A DNA stretch of 52,617 bases, taken from positions 1 through 52,617 of the forward strand of contig NZ_JRGM01000141.1 of the NCBI RefSeq assembly GCF_000764665.1, given 5' to 3'. Source of the stretch: Aeromonas lacus. Lineage in GTDB: Bacteria; Pseudomonadota; Gammaproteobacteria; Enterobacterales; Aeromonadaceae. Below, piece after piece: positions 15,547 to 23,980 of the stretch. A program made the translations under genes and the position numbers. The notes under the pieces are model-generated. The model saw nothing but the letters and a program-made list of their open reading frames with translations, searched no databases and was not told the origin of the DNA. Positions within the stretch are counted from its first letter, which is position 1; each line of letters opens with the position of its first letter.

Positions 15547-16569
15547 ATGAGTAAGGACACATTTGCCCAATCTGCCGCCTATCTCAAGCAGGCAGTTCCC
15601 CTGATGATCAAGTACCAGATCCCCACGACGCCGGATAACTATCACCTCTGGTACAACTACGTTGCGGCCAGCATGCCCGAGCTCAATCAGGCGATCGATC
15701 AGGCGGTCAAGCTGCAGGGCACCTGCTCCCTCACCACCTGCGAGCGCCTCTATCACCAATATCTGGCGGCTCAGGACGAGAAGCAGATGGAGGCGATGAA
15801 GCTCAACCTCGCCGCCATGGCAAACGAGCTGGGCCACTCCATGCAGGATGCCATCTCGGATACCGGCATGTTTCAGGAGATGCTCGACAAGAGCTTCGAC
15901 AAGCTGAGCCGTATCGACGACGAAGGCTTCAGTCTGGAAGACACCATGGGGATCCTGCGTGATCTGGTGCGCGAGTCGCGGGATGTGCGCATGTCGACCA
16001 TGCACTTTCGCAACCAGCTCAGCAATGCCGAGAAGGAGATCAAGGAGTTGCGGGCTGCACTCAACGAGACCCGCAAACTGGCCAACGAGGATGCCCTCAC
16101 CAGCCTGCTCAACCGACGTGCCTTTGATCTCGAACTGGAGAGCCTGATCCGCAGCCAGCAGCCCTTCTCACTGATCCTTGCCGACATCGACCGCTTCAAG
16201 AACTTCAACGACGAATATGGTCACCTGCTTGGCGATCAGGTGCTGCGCGCCTTCAGCAAGCGGCTGCGCGATGCCTGCAAGGAGGGCGTGACTGCCTATC
16301 GGCTGGGTGGCGAAGAGTTCGCCATGCTGGTGCCCCATCGCAATCTGGCGCTGACCAGACAGATGGCTGAGAGCATGCGCCGCGCCATCGAACGGATGTC
16401 GATTCTGGATCGCAAGTCAGGCCGACGCATCGATCACATCACCGCCTCGTTCGGCGTGGGCGAGTTCAACGGTCAGGAGAGTGCCGACTGTCTGGTCGAA
16501 CGAACCGACAAGCTGCTCTACAAGGCCAAAGAGCTGGGCCGTAACAGGGTCATGCCACTCCCCTCCTGA
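15547..16569 (+). CDS. GGDEF diguanylate cyclase with a helical N-terminal domain
   Basis: A 340-residue soluble protein. The N-terminal half (1-150) is largely helical without transmembrane segments or a recognised sensor fold; a coiled coil (about 150-178) leads into a complete GGDEF domain with 'ILADIDRFKNFND' (200-212) and the active-site GGEEF (254-258). The position of the allosteric inhibitory RxxD site reads KEGV, so feedback inhibition by c-di-GMP is unlikely. It should make c-di-GMP from two GTP. It stands alone between rnr and ompA, with its own terminator. A c-di-GMP-receptor-like gene is about 14 kb downstream. Confidence 0.9.
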   Translation: MSKDTFAQSAAYLKQAVPLMIKYQIPTTPDNYHLWYNYVAASMPELNQAIDQAVKLQGTCSLTTCERLYHQYLAAQDEKQMEAMKLNLAAMANELGHSMQDAISDTGMFQEMLDKSFDKLSRIDDEGFSLEDTMGILRDLVRESRDVRMSTMHFRNQLSNAEKEIKELRAALNETRKLANEDALTSLLNRRAFDLELESLIRSQQPFSLILADIDRFKNFNDEYGHLLGDQVLRAFSKRLRDACKEGVTAYRLGGEEFAMLVPHRNLALTRQMAESMRRAIERMSILDRKSGRRIDHITASFGVGEFNGQESADCLVERTDKLLYKAKELGRNRVMPLPS

Positions 16570-16600
16570 GAGCCGTCGAATTGCCGGATCTTCCCCAATA

Positions 16601-16632
16601 GAAAAGCCAGTCAGGTCACTGACTGGCTTTTC
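16601..16632. terminator. Bidirectional terminator between the cyclase gene and ompA
   Basis: A 14-bp stem GAAAAGCCAGTCAG / CTGACTGGCTTTTC with a 4-nt loop and T-runs in both orientations, placed between two convergent genes. Confidence 0.88.
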
Positions 16633-16690
16633 TTCATCCCTTCCCAGTGCCGCCAGGGTTTCCGGAACCAAGGCGGCACCAATCAGACGA

Positions 16691-17734
16691 TTACTGTTGG
16701 GCCTCTGTGACCCCTTCCACTTTCACTTCGACACGGCGATCCGGAGCCAGGCAGACGATCAGCTCGCGCTTGGACTTGCTGACGCAGCTGTCGCCGGTAA
16801 CCGGGGAAGCCTTGCCACGCCCTTCCACATTGACCTTGCTGGCCGGGATCCCTTTGCCAACCAGATAGTTGGCAACGGTCTGGGCACGCTGCTCGGAGAG
16901 CTTCTGGTTGTAGGAGTCAGAGCCAATGCGGTCGGTGTAACCGATCACGGTAGCGACGCCATCCTTCGGACGCGCAGACTCAATCTGGCTGTAGAGGTTG
17001 TCCAGAGCCTCGCTGGCTTTCGGTTTCAGCGTTGCCTTGTTGAAGTCAAACAGCACGTCGGAGCTCAGGGTGAACTGCTTCTCGACAATAACAGGCTCGG
17101 GTGCTGGTGCCGGCGCAGGAGCAGGTGCGGCAACCACAGGAGCAACCTGACCGAAGCGATAGACAGCACCCAGCGAGAGCAGGCCGTTGTCCATACGCAG
17201 ACCGGTGTCGTCACGGCTGCCATACGGAGTGGAATATTGATACTCGAGGCGAGCAGCCCAGTCGCGGTTGAAGGCATATTCAGCACCCAGAGCACCTACG
17301 ACAACAAAGCGGCTGTCATCCTTGAAGACATCGCTCTTGGCATCCGCCCAGCCATAACCACCACCAACGCGGCCATAGAGATCCAAGCTATCGGTCACCG
17401 GGAAGCCCAGTTTGAGGGTCAACTGCGCCAGCTGTGCAGTGACTTCATCACTGAATGCTGCCCCGCTTTTCACCGCATCGTATTTATATTTACCCAGGTA
17501 GTCATAGCCCAGCTCGATCCCCAAGTTCTTGTTGACCTGATAGCCACCAAACACACCGGCGCCCAGAGCATCATTGGTCTCATTGCCAAGAGTCAAAGCG
17601 TTGCTTTCATCAATGCCATAGAAGTTAGACCAGCCCAGTTTGGCACCGCCATACCAGGTGTTGTCCTGACCGGCCGCCTGTGCGTTGGCAGCGAGCAAAC
17701 CGGTAACCAGTAAGGTAATCAATGATTTTTTCAT
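16691..17734 (-). CDS. ompA: OmpA-family outer membrane porin
   Basis: A 347-residue outer membrane protein. A signal peptide (MKKSLITLLVTGLLAANAQA) is followed by an eight-stranded beta-barrel ('WYGGAKLGWSNFYG' to 'LGAVYRFG'), a proline-alanine hinge of repeated PA units near 200-212, and a C-terminal OmpA peptidoglycan-binding domain ('VLFDFNKATLKP', 'IGYTDRIGSDSYNQKLSEQRA', 'GRGKASPVTG'). Two cysteines in the C-terminal domain ('DSC' and 'IVC') probably form a disulfide, as in E. coli OmpA. It should tie the outer membrane to the cell wall. The 5' side has a long AT-rich leader of about 250 bp. Confidence 0.94.
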   Translation of the reverse strand: MKKSLITLLVTGLLAANAQAAGQDNTWYGGAKLGWSNFYGIDESNALTLGNETNDALGAGVFGGYQVNKNLGIELGYDYLGKYKYDAVKSGAAFSDEVTAQLAQLTLKLGFPVTDSLDLYGRVGGGYGWADAKSDVFKDDSRFVVVGALGAEYAFNRDWAARLEYQYSTPYGSRDDTGLRMDNGLLSLGAVYRFGQVAPVVAAPAPAPAPAPEPVIVEKQFTLSSDVLFDFNKATLKPKASEALDNLYSQIESARPKDGVATVIGYTDRIGSDSYNQKLSEQRAQTVANYLVGKGIPASKVNVEGRGKASPVTGDSCVSKSKRELIVCLAPDRRVEVKVEGVTEAQQ

Positions 17735-17956
17735 GTCTTAGCCTCTGCAACTTTATGTAGGAGGAGGTTGATTGATATCACCTCGTCTTATAGGCGCAAT
17801 CGCACAAACACGATCGCAGCATATCAACGTTAGCCTATTTTCAAGTATCTGATATCAATTAACAAATAACACTTTAACTCAATGACATCACAAAAACAGC
17901 AACAAATGTCTGTTATTTGACCAAGAAAGGGATGAATGCATCATTCTGCGGGGAAA

Positions 17957-17979
17957 CGGGCCAGCCTGTCGCTGGCCCG
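17957..17979 (-). terminator. Probable terminator after the acyltransferase gene
   Basis: A 9-bp GC-rich stem CGGGCCAGC / GCTGGCCCG with a 5-nt loop, 10 bp after the gene stop on the minus strand. The following T-run is poor (GTTTCC), so termination may be partial. Confidence 0.55.
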
Positions 17980-17988
17980 GAAGGGGTG

Positions 17989-19011
17989 TTACTGACGGAT
18001 GAACTCGTAGTTCTGCTCGATAAAATCGGCCACACGCTGACCCAGAACTTTATGCACGGTACGAGTCGGGTGCACCTGATCCCAAAACATGTTGCCCTCG
18101 CAATTGGCCGTCATTGCCGCCCGCATCAACTCGGGGCTGACAACTGCCTGCGCCAGGATCGGGTTGCTCACAATGGCAAGCTGCTCCGGCAGCGTCAGCG
18201 CCGCCGCTTTCGGCATCTTGGCAAAGGGCTTCCAGACATAGCCACCGCCGTAGCAGGCATGTTCGATATCGCTGAGCCCGAACTGCTGCGGGTCGCGCAC
18301 CATCTCGTCAAACTGCTTGTCTACTTCGAACAGCTTCACGATGCCAAGAGGGGCAAGCTCGTTGGTGAGCGCCTGCAAACGCTGGTTATGGTATTTGGCC
18401 ACATGACGCACCTTGTCGACCACCTTCATGCTGTGAGCCGACGGGGTCTGCCCCAGATCAGGAATGTTGAACAGCAGTATCTGTTTGGCCCCATTTAAAA
18501 CCAGATTATTCGCGGCGGCCTGAATGGTGGCGACCACCCGATCCGCATCCTTCTCCTTGTTCCAGCCATAGGCCAGATAGTCGTTGGCCCCTACCCAAAT
18601 CACCACCAGATCATCGGGGCGGAACTTGTCTTTTTTCAGAAACTGTTTGATCTCGTACTCAAGGTTGTTGATCACCTGATACTTGGGATCCCAGGACCAG
18701 AAGCCAAGCCAGCCATTCAGGGGGCCAAGGTGGTTATAGGCCACCGCAGTGGCACCGCCTTCAGCCTCGTTGGCCAGCTTAAGCCCCAGGAAATGCTCTT
18801 GTTGCAACACTTCCAGCCAGACTGGCCCATTACTGAAACGCCCCTTGAAATAGGGGGGACTGGAGGGTAGATACCCTTTCATCTTCTGGTACATTTTGCC
18901 GGTATCGGAGAGGCTGTCGCCAAACATCACGATACGGGAAAAGGCAGGACGCTCGACCGCCTGAACGGTCAATGCCATCAACCCCAATAAACAAACAAGC
19001 CACTTTTTCAT
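17989..19011 (-). CDS. Glycerophospholipid:cholesterol acyltransferase (GDSL lipase)
   Basis: A 340-residue secreted lipase/acyltransferase of the GDSL family, close to the Aeromonas GCAT enzyme that moves an acyl chain from phospholipid to cholesterol and acts on host membranes. The signal peptide is MKKWLVCLLGLMALTVQA. The nucleophile is Ser33 in GDSLSD (31-36), block III is 'VWVGANDYLAYGW', and the Asp-His pair is in 'DQVHPT' near the C-terminus. The start at 19011 was chosen because it gives a clean signal peptide; an upstream TTG at 19035 would add eight polar residues. The mature enzyme is activated by proteolysis in known homologues. Confidence 0.92.
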   Translation of the reverse strand: MKKWLVCLLGLMALTVQAVERPAFSRIVMFGDSLSDTGKMYQKMKGYLPSSPPYFKGRFSNGPVWLEVLQQEHFLGLKLANEAEGGATAVAYNHLGPLNGWLGFWSWDPKYQVINNLEYEIKQFLKKDKFRPDDLVVIWVGANDYLAYGWNKEKDADRVVATIQAAANNLVLNGAKQILLFNIPDLGQTPSAHSMKVVDKVRHVAKYHNQRLQALTNELAPLGIVKLFEVDKQFDEMVRDPQQFGLSDIEHACYGGGYVWKPFAKMPKAAALTLPEQLAIVSNPILAQAVVSPELMRAAMTANCEGNMFWDQVHPTRTVHKVLGQRVADFIEQNYEFIRQ

Positions 19012-19346
19012 TTTGTTATTCTCATTGTTCGGCAAGGGTTACCCCTGCTCGCTTTCCTCGAACGGAGATCTCTTTGGGAAGAGACAGATCTCCACTGACG
19101 CCTGATCAAGACGACAGATTAGCGATCTGGCTAAACCTTCACCTACCCTTTCGCGCAATAGAATCGATTGCGCTCACAAAACATGTGCTCTCTTCTCCCA
19201 TTTTTAACCCGCTTCGAGTCCGGTCGCTGTCGAAAAAAGCGCGCATTTTTTGATTTATCACCTTCTCGCAAATAAAACGGATGCTTTCACGCTTGTTTCA
19301 CGCCCCCCTCTGCACAATGCCCCCATCCCAACGACAGGAGTATGAA
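19012..19346. other. Divergent upstream region, acyltransferase and YgiW-type gene
   Basis: No gene is seen in this 335-bp gap. It serves two divergent genes. The clearest structure is an inverted repeat GCGCAAT / ATTGCGC at 19153-19173 (7-bp arms, 7-bp spacer), which could bind a dimeric regulator. The CAGGAG at 19335-19340 is the ribosome site of the right-hand gene. No promoter could be fixed with confidence. Confidence 0.45.
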
Positions 19347-19733
19347 ATGAACAAAGCAAGCGCAGCCATTATCGGAATGTTGACCCTGATGTCCGTATCC
19401 TCTTTCGCCATGGCGGCCTACACGGGCCCGATGGAGCAGAACAAGGTCTCCGTGGCGCAACTCAAGGATCTGGCCGATGACAGCTGGGCCACGCTGGAGG
19501 GCAAGCTGGTCAAGCACCTCGGCGGTGAAAACTACCTGTTCCGCGACGAGAGCGGCGAAGTAGAGGTCGAAGTGGACGAGAAGGTATGGCGCGGCACCGA
19601 GGTCGGACCGGACGACCTGATCCGCATCCGTGGCGAGGTGGACCACAGCTGGAACAAGACCGAGCTTGATGTGGAAAGCCTGGAGAAGGTGGGCGCGGCG
19701 CCCAAGGCCAAAGGTGGCTTCATCGCCAAGTAA
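19347..19733 (+). CDS. YgiW/YdeI-family periplasmic stress protein (BOF fold)
   Basis: A 128-residue protein with a signal peptide (cleavage likely after AMA, about residue 23) and one bacterial OB-fold (BOF) domain: 'VSVAQLKDLADDSWATLEGKLV', 'YLFRDESGEVEVEVDEKVW', 'DDLIRIRGEVD'. Such small periplasmic proteins are linked to stress tolerance and in some bacteria bind cationic peptides or metals; the exact role is unsettled. The start at 19347 has CAGGAG 6 nt upstream. It is monocistronic, closed by a terminator. Confidence 0.88.
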   Translation: MNKASAAIIGMLTLMSVSSFAMAAYTGPMEQNKVSVAQLKDLADDSWATLEGKLVKHLGGENYLFRDESGEVEVEVDEKVWRGTEVGPDDLIRIRGEVDHSWNKTELDVESLEKVGAAPKAKGGFIAK

Positions 19734-19764
19734 GGCCGGGATTACCCCTGACTGACCAGACGTA

Positions 19765-19794
19765 AAAAAGGGCGCTGTTGAAAGCGCCCTTTTT
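19765..19794 (+). terminator. Terminator after the YgiW-type gene
   Basis: A 12-bp stem AAAAAGGGCGCT / AGCGCCCTTTTT with a 6-nt loop; good T-runs on both strands, so it may also stop mltC transcription from the right. Confidence 0.9.
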
Positions 19795-19821
19795 CATTTT
19801 CCGTTCTACCGCTGCGACCCG

Positions 19822-20925
19822 TTAACCGGAACGGCTGGCAAATGTTCGCTTGAACCCCTTCTCGGCCTGATTGACCTTGTAGAGATAGCGACGCGCCTCC
19901 GCCTTGGGATGCTGCTCGGTCAGCACCTGATACACCGCCTCGGGTGAGAGCTGGTTGATCATGCCGGGCGCCGCCTTGCGATCGCTGGAGAAGGTGTTGA
20001 GCACCCCGCCAGCCCCGCCGTTATAGGCGGAGATCACCGCATAGCGACGAGATTGGGGATCCTGAATATCCGACAGATAGACGGTCTGCAGCAGATGCAG
20101 ATAAGCCGTCCCGACATCGATGTTGTAGGCCGGATTGAACAGGTCTTCCCGGGTCGGTTGACCGCTCTTGCCCTTGACCCGCACGTAGACATCACGCCCA
20201 GCCGTCGCCGGGATCACCTGCATCAGGCCGTAGGCATTGGCATGGCTCACCGCATAGGGGTTGAAACTGCTCTCGGTCTTGATCACCGCATAGATCAGAC
20301 TTTCAGAGACCCCGTATTTGCGGGAGGCTTCACGGATCAGGCTGGCGTACTTGTAGCCCCGTCTGTCTTCGTGGTTGGCCACCATGGGGATATCAACGAA
20401 AAAGATGGTGCGAATACCAAGGGTACGCTTCTTCATCGCCGTGTTGAGCAGGTAGTCGGCGTAACGTTCGGCACGCCAGGATGCCCGAATGGGCTGACGC
20501 TGATTGTCCACCACCTGGCCATAAAGAAAAGGCTCACCGCCGGGCATGATCTCGCGGTCGGAGTAAAGATCCACTTCGGCCGGATCGTCCGGTGTCAGCA
20601 GGGTCTCGACAATGGCGCGACGCAGGTGAGCACGGGGATCTATGCCAGATACCGTCTCGACCATGATATGGCCACTGGAGAAGTCGATGTGGGCACGGCT
20701 CTTGTACTGATCCGTGTATTTGACGTAGTCATACTTGCCCGCAAACAGCGCCTCTCGTCCCCATATTTCGTTCACGTTATGGGAGAGCGCACTGATCATG
20801 TGTTCGAAGCCGCGGATGTCCTTGCCGTTGACGAGATCGTCATCCTCATTCCCGCTGGGCTTGGGAGAAGATGAACAGGCAGAGAGAAACAGCAGGGTGC
20901 ACAGCAGCCAGAAAATTCGGCCCAT
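19822..20925 (-). CDS. mltC: Membrane-bound lytic murein transglycosylase C
   Basis: A 367-residue outer membrane lipoprotein. The lipobox LSAC follows a hydrophobic signal (MGRIFWLLCTLLFLSAC). The C-terminal half is a family-1 lysozyme-like domain with the catalytic Glu in 'VIKTESSFNPYAVS', then 'AYGLMQVIPATAG' and 'VISAYNGGAG'. It cleaves peptidoglycan glycan strands to 1,6-anhydro products. The start at 20925 has GAGG 5 nt upstream and gives a standard lipoprotein signal; a frame up to 20961 is longer but not plausible. It ends the mutY-yggX-mltC cluster. Confidence 0.94.
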   Translation of the reverse strand: MGRIFWLLCTLLFLSACSSSPKPSGNEDDDLVNGKDIRGFEHMISALSHNVNEIWGREALFAGKYDYVKYTDQYKSRAHIDFSSGHIMVETVSGIDPRAHLRRAIVETLLTPDDPAEVDLYSDREIMPGGEPFLYGQVVDNQRQPIRASWRAERYADYLLNTAMKKRTLGIRTIFFVDIPMVANHEDRRGYKYASLIREASRKYGVSESLIYAVIKTESSFNPYAVSHANAYGLMQVIPATAGRDVYVRVKGKSGQPTREDLFNPAYNIDVGTAYLHLLQTVYLSDIQDPQSRRYAVISAYNGGAGGVLNTFSSDRKAAPGMINQLSPEAVYQVLTEQHPKAEARRYLYKVNQAEKGFKRTFASRSG

Positions 20926-21040
20926 AGGATCCTCAAACAGGGCGGCAGTGCCGCCCATCATTCATATGCCGCGAGTAAACAAGGGGAGGCTGACCACCTT
21001 TGGCTCCACTCCCCGCTCACAGGTACTACAGCTCGATTGC

Positions 21041-21313
21041 TTACTGGCTGGGAGGGGTATAACCCTCGATCTGCACTTCACCCGCGTCAAACAGGTAGCT
21101 GACCATCTCTTTTTCCAGCAACTGACGATGCTCAAGATTCATCATATTGAGCTTTTTTTCGTTGATCAGCATCACCTGCTTCTTCTGCCACTCGGCCCAG
21201 GCTTCCTTGCTGATGTTGTCAAAAATCCGCTTGCCGAGTTCACCCGGGTAGAGTTGAAAATCCAGGCCCGGGCCCTCTTTTTTCAGGCGTTGGCAAAATA
21301 CAGTACGGCTCAT
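21041..21313 (-). CDS. yggX: YggX-type Fe(II) trafficking / oxidative protection protein
   Basis: A 90-residue cytoplasmic protein matching YggX over its length: '[19 protein letters not shown]' with the single conserved Cys7, '[19 protein letters not shown]' and '[10 protein letters not shown]'. YggX protects iron-sulfur clusters and limits Fenton damage, possibly by handling labile iron. It lies 8 bp after mutY, whose product contains a [4Fe-4S] cluster, in the conserved mutY-yggX-mltC order. Confidence 0.94.
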   Translation of the reverse strand: MSRTVFCQRLKKEGPGLDFQLYPGELGKRIFDNISKEAWAEWQKKQVMLINEKKLNMMNLEHRQLLEKEMVSYLFDAGEVQIEGYTPPSQ

Positions 21314-21321
21314 GTTGACCT

Positions 21322-22374
21322 CTATGGTTGTAGCTCCGGATAGGCGAGCAGACGGGCCGTGGCGGCCGCCAGCCCCACCTCGGCAGGATGGCGTAAGTTA
21401 TACCAGAGTCGGTTATCTGCTTCCATGAGGCGCAGCGCTGGCGCCGCCTCAATCTCGATCAGCAGCGGCTGGATATCGAGGTGGAAGTGACTGAATGTAT
21501 GGCGAAAACCGGCCAGTTCCCGATAACCGTGATGACTCAGGCCAAGGGACGCCAGCAGACCCTCCACTTCCGCCTGCGAGGCGACCTGCGGGAAGCAGTA
21601 GAGCCCACCCCAGATCCCCTGCGGCGGTCGCTTCTCCAACAGCAGTTCGTCGCCATGACGGATCAGCAGCATGATGCCATCTCGGGCCGGAATGCTCTTC
21701 TTCGGCTTGCTGTTGGGATAGGCAGTCGGGTTGCCTTGCGACAGCCCCTGGCAATCGGCCCGCACCGGGCAACGCTCGCAAGCAGGCTTGCTGCGGGTGC
21801 AGATCGTTGCCCCGATATCCATCATCGCCTGATTGTATTGCGCCACACCCAGCTTGGGCGTGAGCCGGATGGCGATCTCCCACAGCTCGTTCTCCACCTG
21901 TTTTTGGCCGGGCCAGCCCGGTAGCGCCAGCCAGCGGGTGAGTACCCGCTTTACGTTGCCATCAAGAATGGCGTGAGGCTGACCGAGGGAGAGCGACAGC
22001 ACAGCACCGGCGGTTGAACGACCAATGCCCGGCAGCGCCATCACCTCGTCAAAGCGCTCGGGAAAGAGGCCGTGATGGTGATCGCGGATCTGCTGGGCCG
22101 CCTTGTGCAGGTTGCGGGCACGGGCGTAGTAGCCAAGCCCGGTCCAGTGGTGCAGCACCTCATCGACGGGGGCATCGGCCAGCGCCACCACATCGGGAAA
22201 GCACGCCATAAAACGCTGGTAATAGGGGATCACGGTAGCGACCTGAGTCTGCTGCAGCATTATCTCCGAGACCCAGACCCGGTAAGGAGTCTTCGCCTGC
22301 TGCCAGGGCAGGCTCTTGCGGCCATGAAGCTCGTACCACTCCAGAACCCGGCTTGCGAAGGTTGATTGATTCAC
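21322..22374 (-). CDS. mutY: Adenine DNA glycosylase MutY
   Basis: A 350-residue glycosylase that removes adenine paired with 8-oxoguanine. It shows the helix-hairpin-helix '[15 protein letters not shown]' with the catalytic Asp further on in '[15 protein letters not shown]', '[17 protein letters not shown]' with the catalytic Glu, and a [4Fe-4S] loop with cysteine spacing C-x6-C-x2-C-x5-C in '[17 protein letters not shown]'. The C-terminal NUDIX-like domain (about 225-345) for 8-oxoG recognition is present. It is the first gene of the cluster; a 248-bp divergent region separates it from cca. Confidence 0.95.
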   Translation of the reverse strand: MNQSTFASRVLEWYELHGRKSLPWQQAKTPYRVWVSEIMLQQTQVATVIPYYQRFMACFPDVVALADAPVDEVLHHWTGLGYYARARNLHKAAQQIRDHHHGLFPERFDEVMALPGIGRSTAGAVLSLSLGQPHAILDGNVKRVLTRWLALPGWPGQKQVENELWEIAIRLTPKLGVAQYNQAMMDIGATICTRSKPACERCPVRADCQGLSQGNPTAYPNSKPKKSIPARDGIMLLIRHGDELLLEKRPPQGIWGGLYCFPQVASQAEVEGLLASLGLSHHGYRELAGFRHTFSHFHLDIQPLLIEIEAAPALRLMEADNRLWYNLRHPAEVGLAAATARLLAYPELQP

Positions 22375-22622
22375 GTTGTTCTCATGTCGTTGATATAAAG
22401 GGAACTCTGCGGTTCCTTCGGCTCATTTTGGCTGTTCGGTAGTAAAGCAATTGCGCAATACAGAGCCAGCCATCTGGAGCGGCAGGGTACGGCCTCGTCA
22501 CGCCCAAGTCAAAGCTCTGCTGACACACTCGATTACCCCACATTTTCCCGGTCACGGCCGGGCAGCAATGCAGTAACAAAGACGATATACTCGGCCCCAC
22601 GATTGTTGATGGGAGAGATGGT

Positions 22623-23861
22623 TTGCAGACTTATCTGGTTGGGGGCGCAGTGCGGGATCGCCTGCTGGGATTGCCGCAGGGCGACAGGGATTATCTGGTG
22701 GTCGGCGCCACCGTGGAGCAGATGCTGGCGCTGGGCTTTACCCAGGTCGGTCGCGACTTTCCTGTCTTCCTCCACCCCAAAACCCAGCAGGAGTACGCCC
22801 TCGCCCGCACCGAACGCAAACAGGGTCAGGGCTACACCGGTTTTGTCTGCCATGCCGCCCCCGACGTGACGCTGGAGCAGGATCTGTTGCGCCGGGATCT
22901 CACCATCAACGCCATCGCCGAGGATGATCAGGGCCAGCTCCATGATCCCTACGGTGGCATCAAGGATTTGGAAAAACGGCTGCTGCGCCACGTCTCCCCC
23001 GCCTTTGCCGAAGACCCGCTGCGCATCCTGCGGGTCGCCCGCTTCGCCGCCCGCTTCCACGCCCAGGGCTTTGTCATCGCGCCAGAGACCCTCGCCCTGA
23101 TGAGCAAAATGACAGCGGCTGGCGAGCTGGCCCACCTCACGCCGGAGCGAGTCTGGAAGGAGCTGGAAAAAGTGCTGCTGGGGCCAACCCCACAGATCTT
23201 CTTCGAGGTGCTGCGCCAGTGTGGCGCCCTCAAGGCACTCTTCCCCGAGATCGATGCCCTGTTCGGCGTCCCCGCCCCGGCCAAGTGGCACCCGGAGATC
23301 GACACCGGCATCCACACCCTGATGGTACTGGAGCAGGCGTGCCGGATCTCCCCGGAATTGACCGTCCGCTTTGCCGCCCTCTGCCACGACCTTGGCAAGG
23401 GAGTAACCCCCAAGGAGTTCTGGCCCAGCCATCACGGACACGGCCAGAAGGGGCTGCCGCTTATTCGCGCCCTGTGCGAGCGGTTCAGGGTACCCAATGA
23501 GTGCCGGGATCTGGCGCTGCTGGTGAGCGATTTGCACACCCACATCCACATCGCCTTTGAGCTCAAGCCCGCTACCCTGCTCAAGGTGTTCGACAAGGCT
23601 GATGCCTGGCGCCGCCCCGAGCGCTTTGCCCAGCTGCTGGATGCCTGCCGCGCCGACTTCCATGGCCGCACCGGTTTCGAGGAGAGGGTCTACGCCGAGC
23701 CGGACTACGTGGCCGAAGCGTTGGCAGCCGCCCAGGCAGTGCCGGTAAAAGAGATAGTGGCTGCCGGTTACAAGGGGGAAGAGATCAAGGAGCAGCTCGC
23801 CAAAAAGCGGACCGATGCCATCAGCCGCATCAAGGATGAGTGGACCTTTATCGAAGAGTAA
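22623..23861 (+). CDS. cca: CCA-adding tRNA nucleotidyltransferase with HD domain
   Basis: A 412-residue class II nucleotidyltransferase that builds or repairs the 3' CCA of tRNA. The head domain begins directly with '[21 protein letters not shown]' with the catalytic Asp pair, '[12 protein letters not shown]' and '[16 protein letters not shown]' follow, and the C-terminal HD phosphohydrolase domain has 'LCHDLGKG' and '[11 protein letters not shown]'. The start is TTG at 22623 with GGGAGAG upstream; alignment with E. coli Cca, which begins [12 protein letters not shown], leaves no room for an earlier start. Confidence 0.95.
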   Translation: MQTYLVGGAVRDRLLGLPQGDRDYLVVGATVEQMLALGFTQVGRDFPVFLHPKTQQEYALARTERKQGQGYTGFVCHAAPDVTLEQDLLRRDLTINAIAEDDQGQLHDPYGGIKDLEKRLLRHVSPAFAEDPLRILRVARFAARFHAQGFVIAPETLALMSKMTAAGELAHLTPERVWKELEKVLLGPTPQIFFEVLRQCGALKALFPEIDALFGVPAPAKWHPEIDTGIHTLMVLEQACRISPELTVRFAALCHDLGKGVTPKEFWPSHHGHGQKGLPLIRALCERFRVPNECRDLALLVSDLHTHIHIAFELKPATLLKVFDKADAWRRPERFAQLLDACRADFHGRTGFEERVYAEPDYVAEALAAAQAVPVKEIVAAGYKGEEIKEQLAKKRTDAISRIKDEWTFIEE

Positions 23862-23878
23862 CCTCGGCCCCATAACAG

Positions 23879-23933
23879 ACGGCCGCCCTGATGATGAGCT
23901 CCGCAAGGAGGGCATCGCCAGGGCGGCCGTTTT
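23879..23933 (+). terminator. Terminator after cca
   Basis: A 12-bp outer stem ACGGCCGCCCTG / CAGGGCGGCCGT then TTTT. Its loop contains a second hairpin CTCC-GCAA-GGAG with a GNRA tetraloop, giving a long structured terminator. Confidence 0.82.
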
Positions 23934-23980
23934 GCATCCAGGTTTACCTGTGACAGGGCGTTAACCCCCTGCTGATACCG

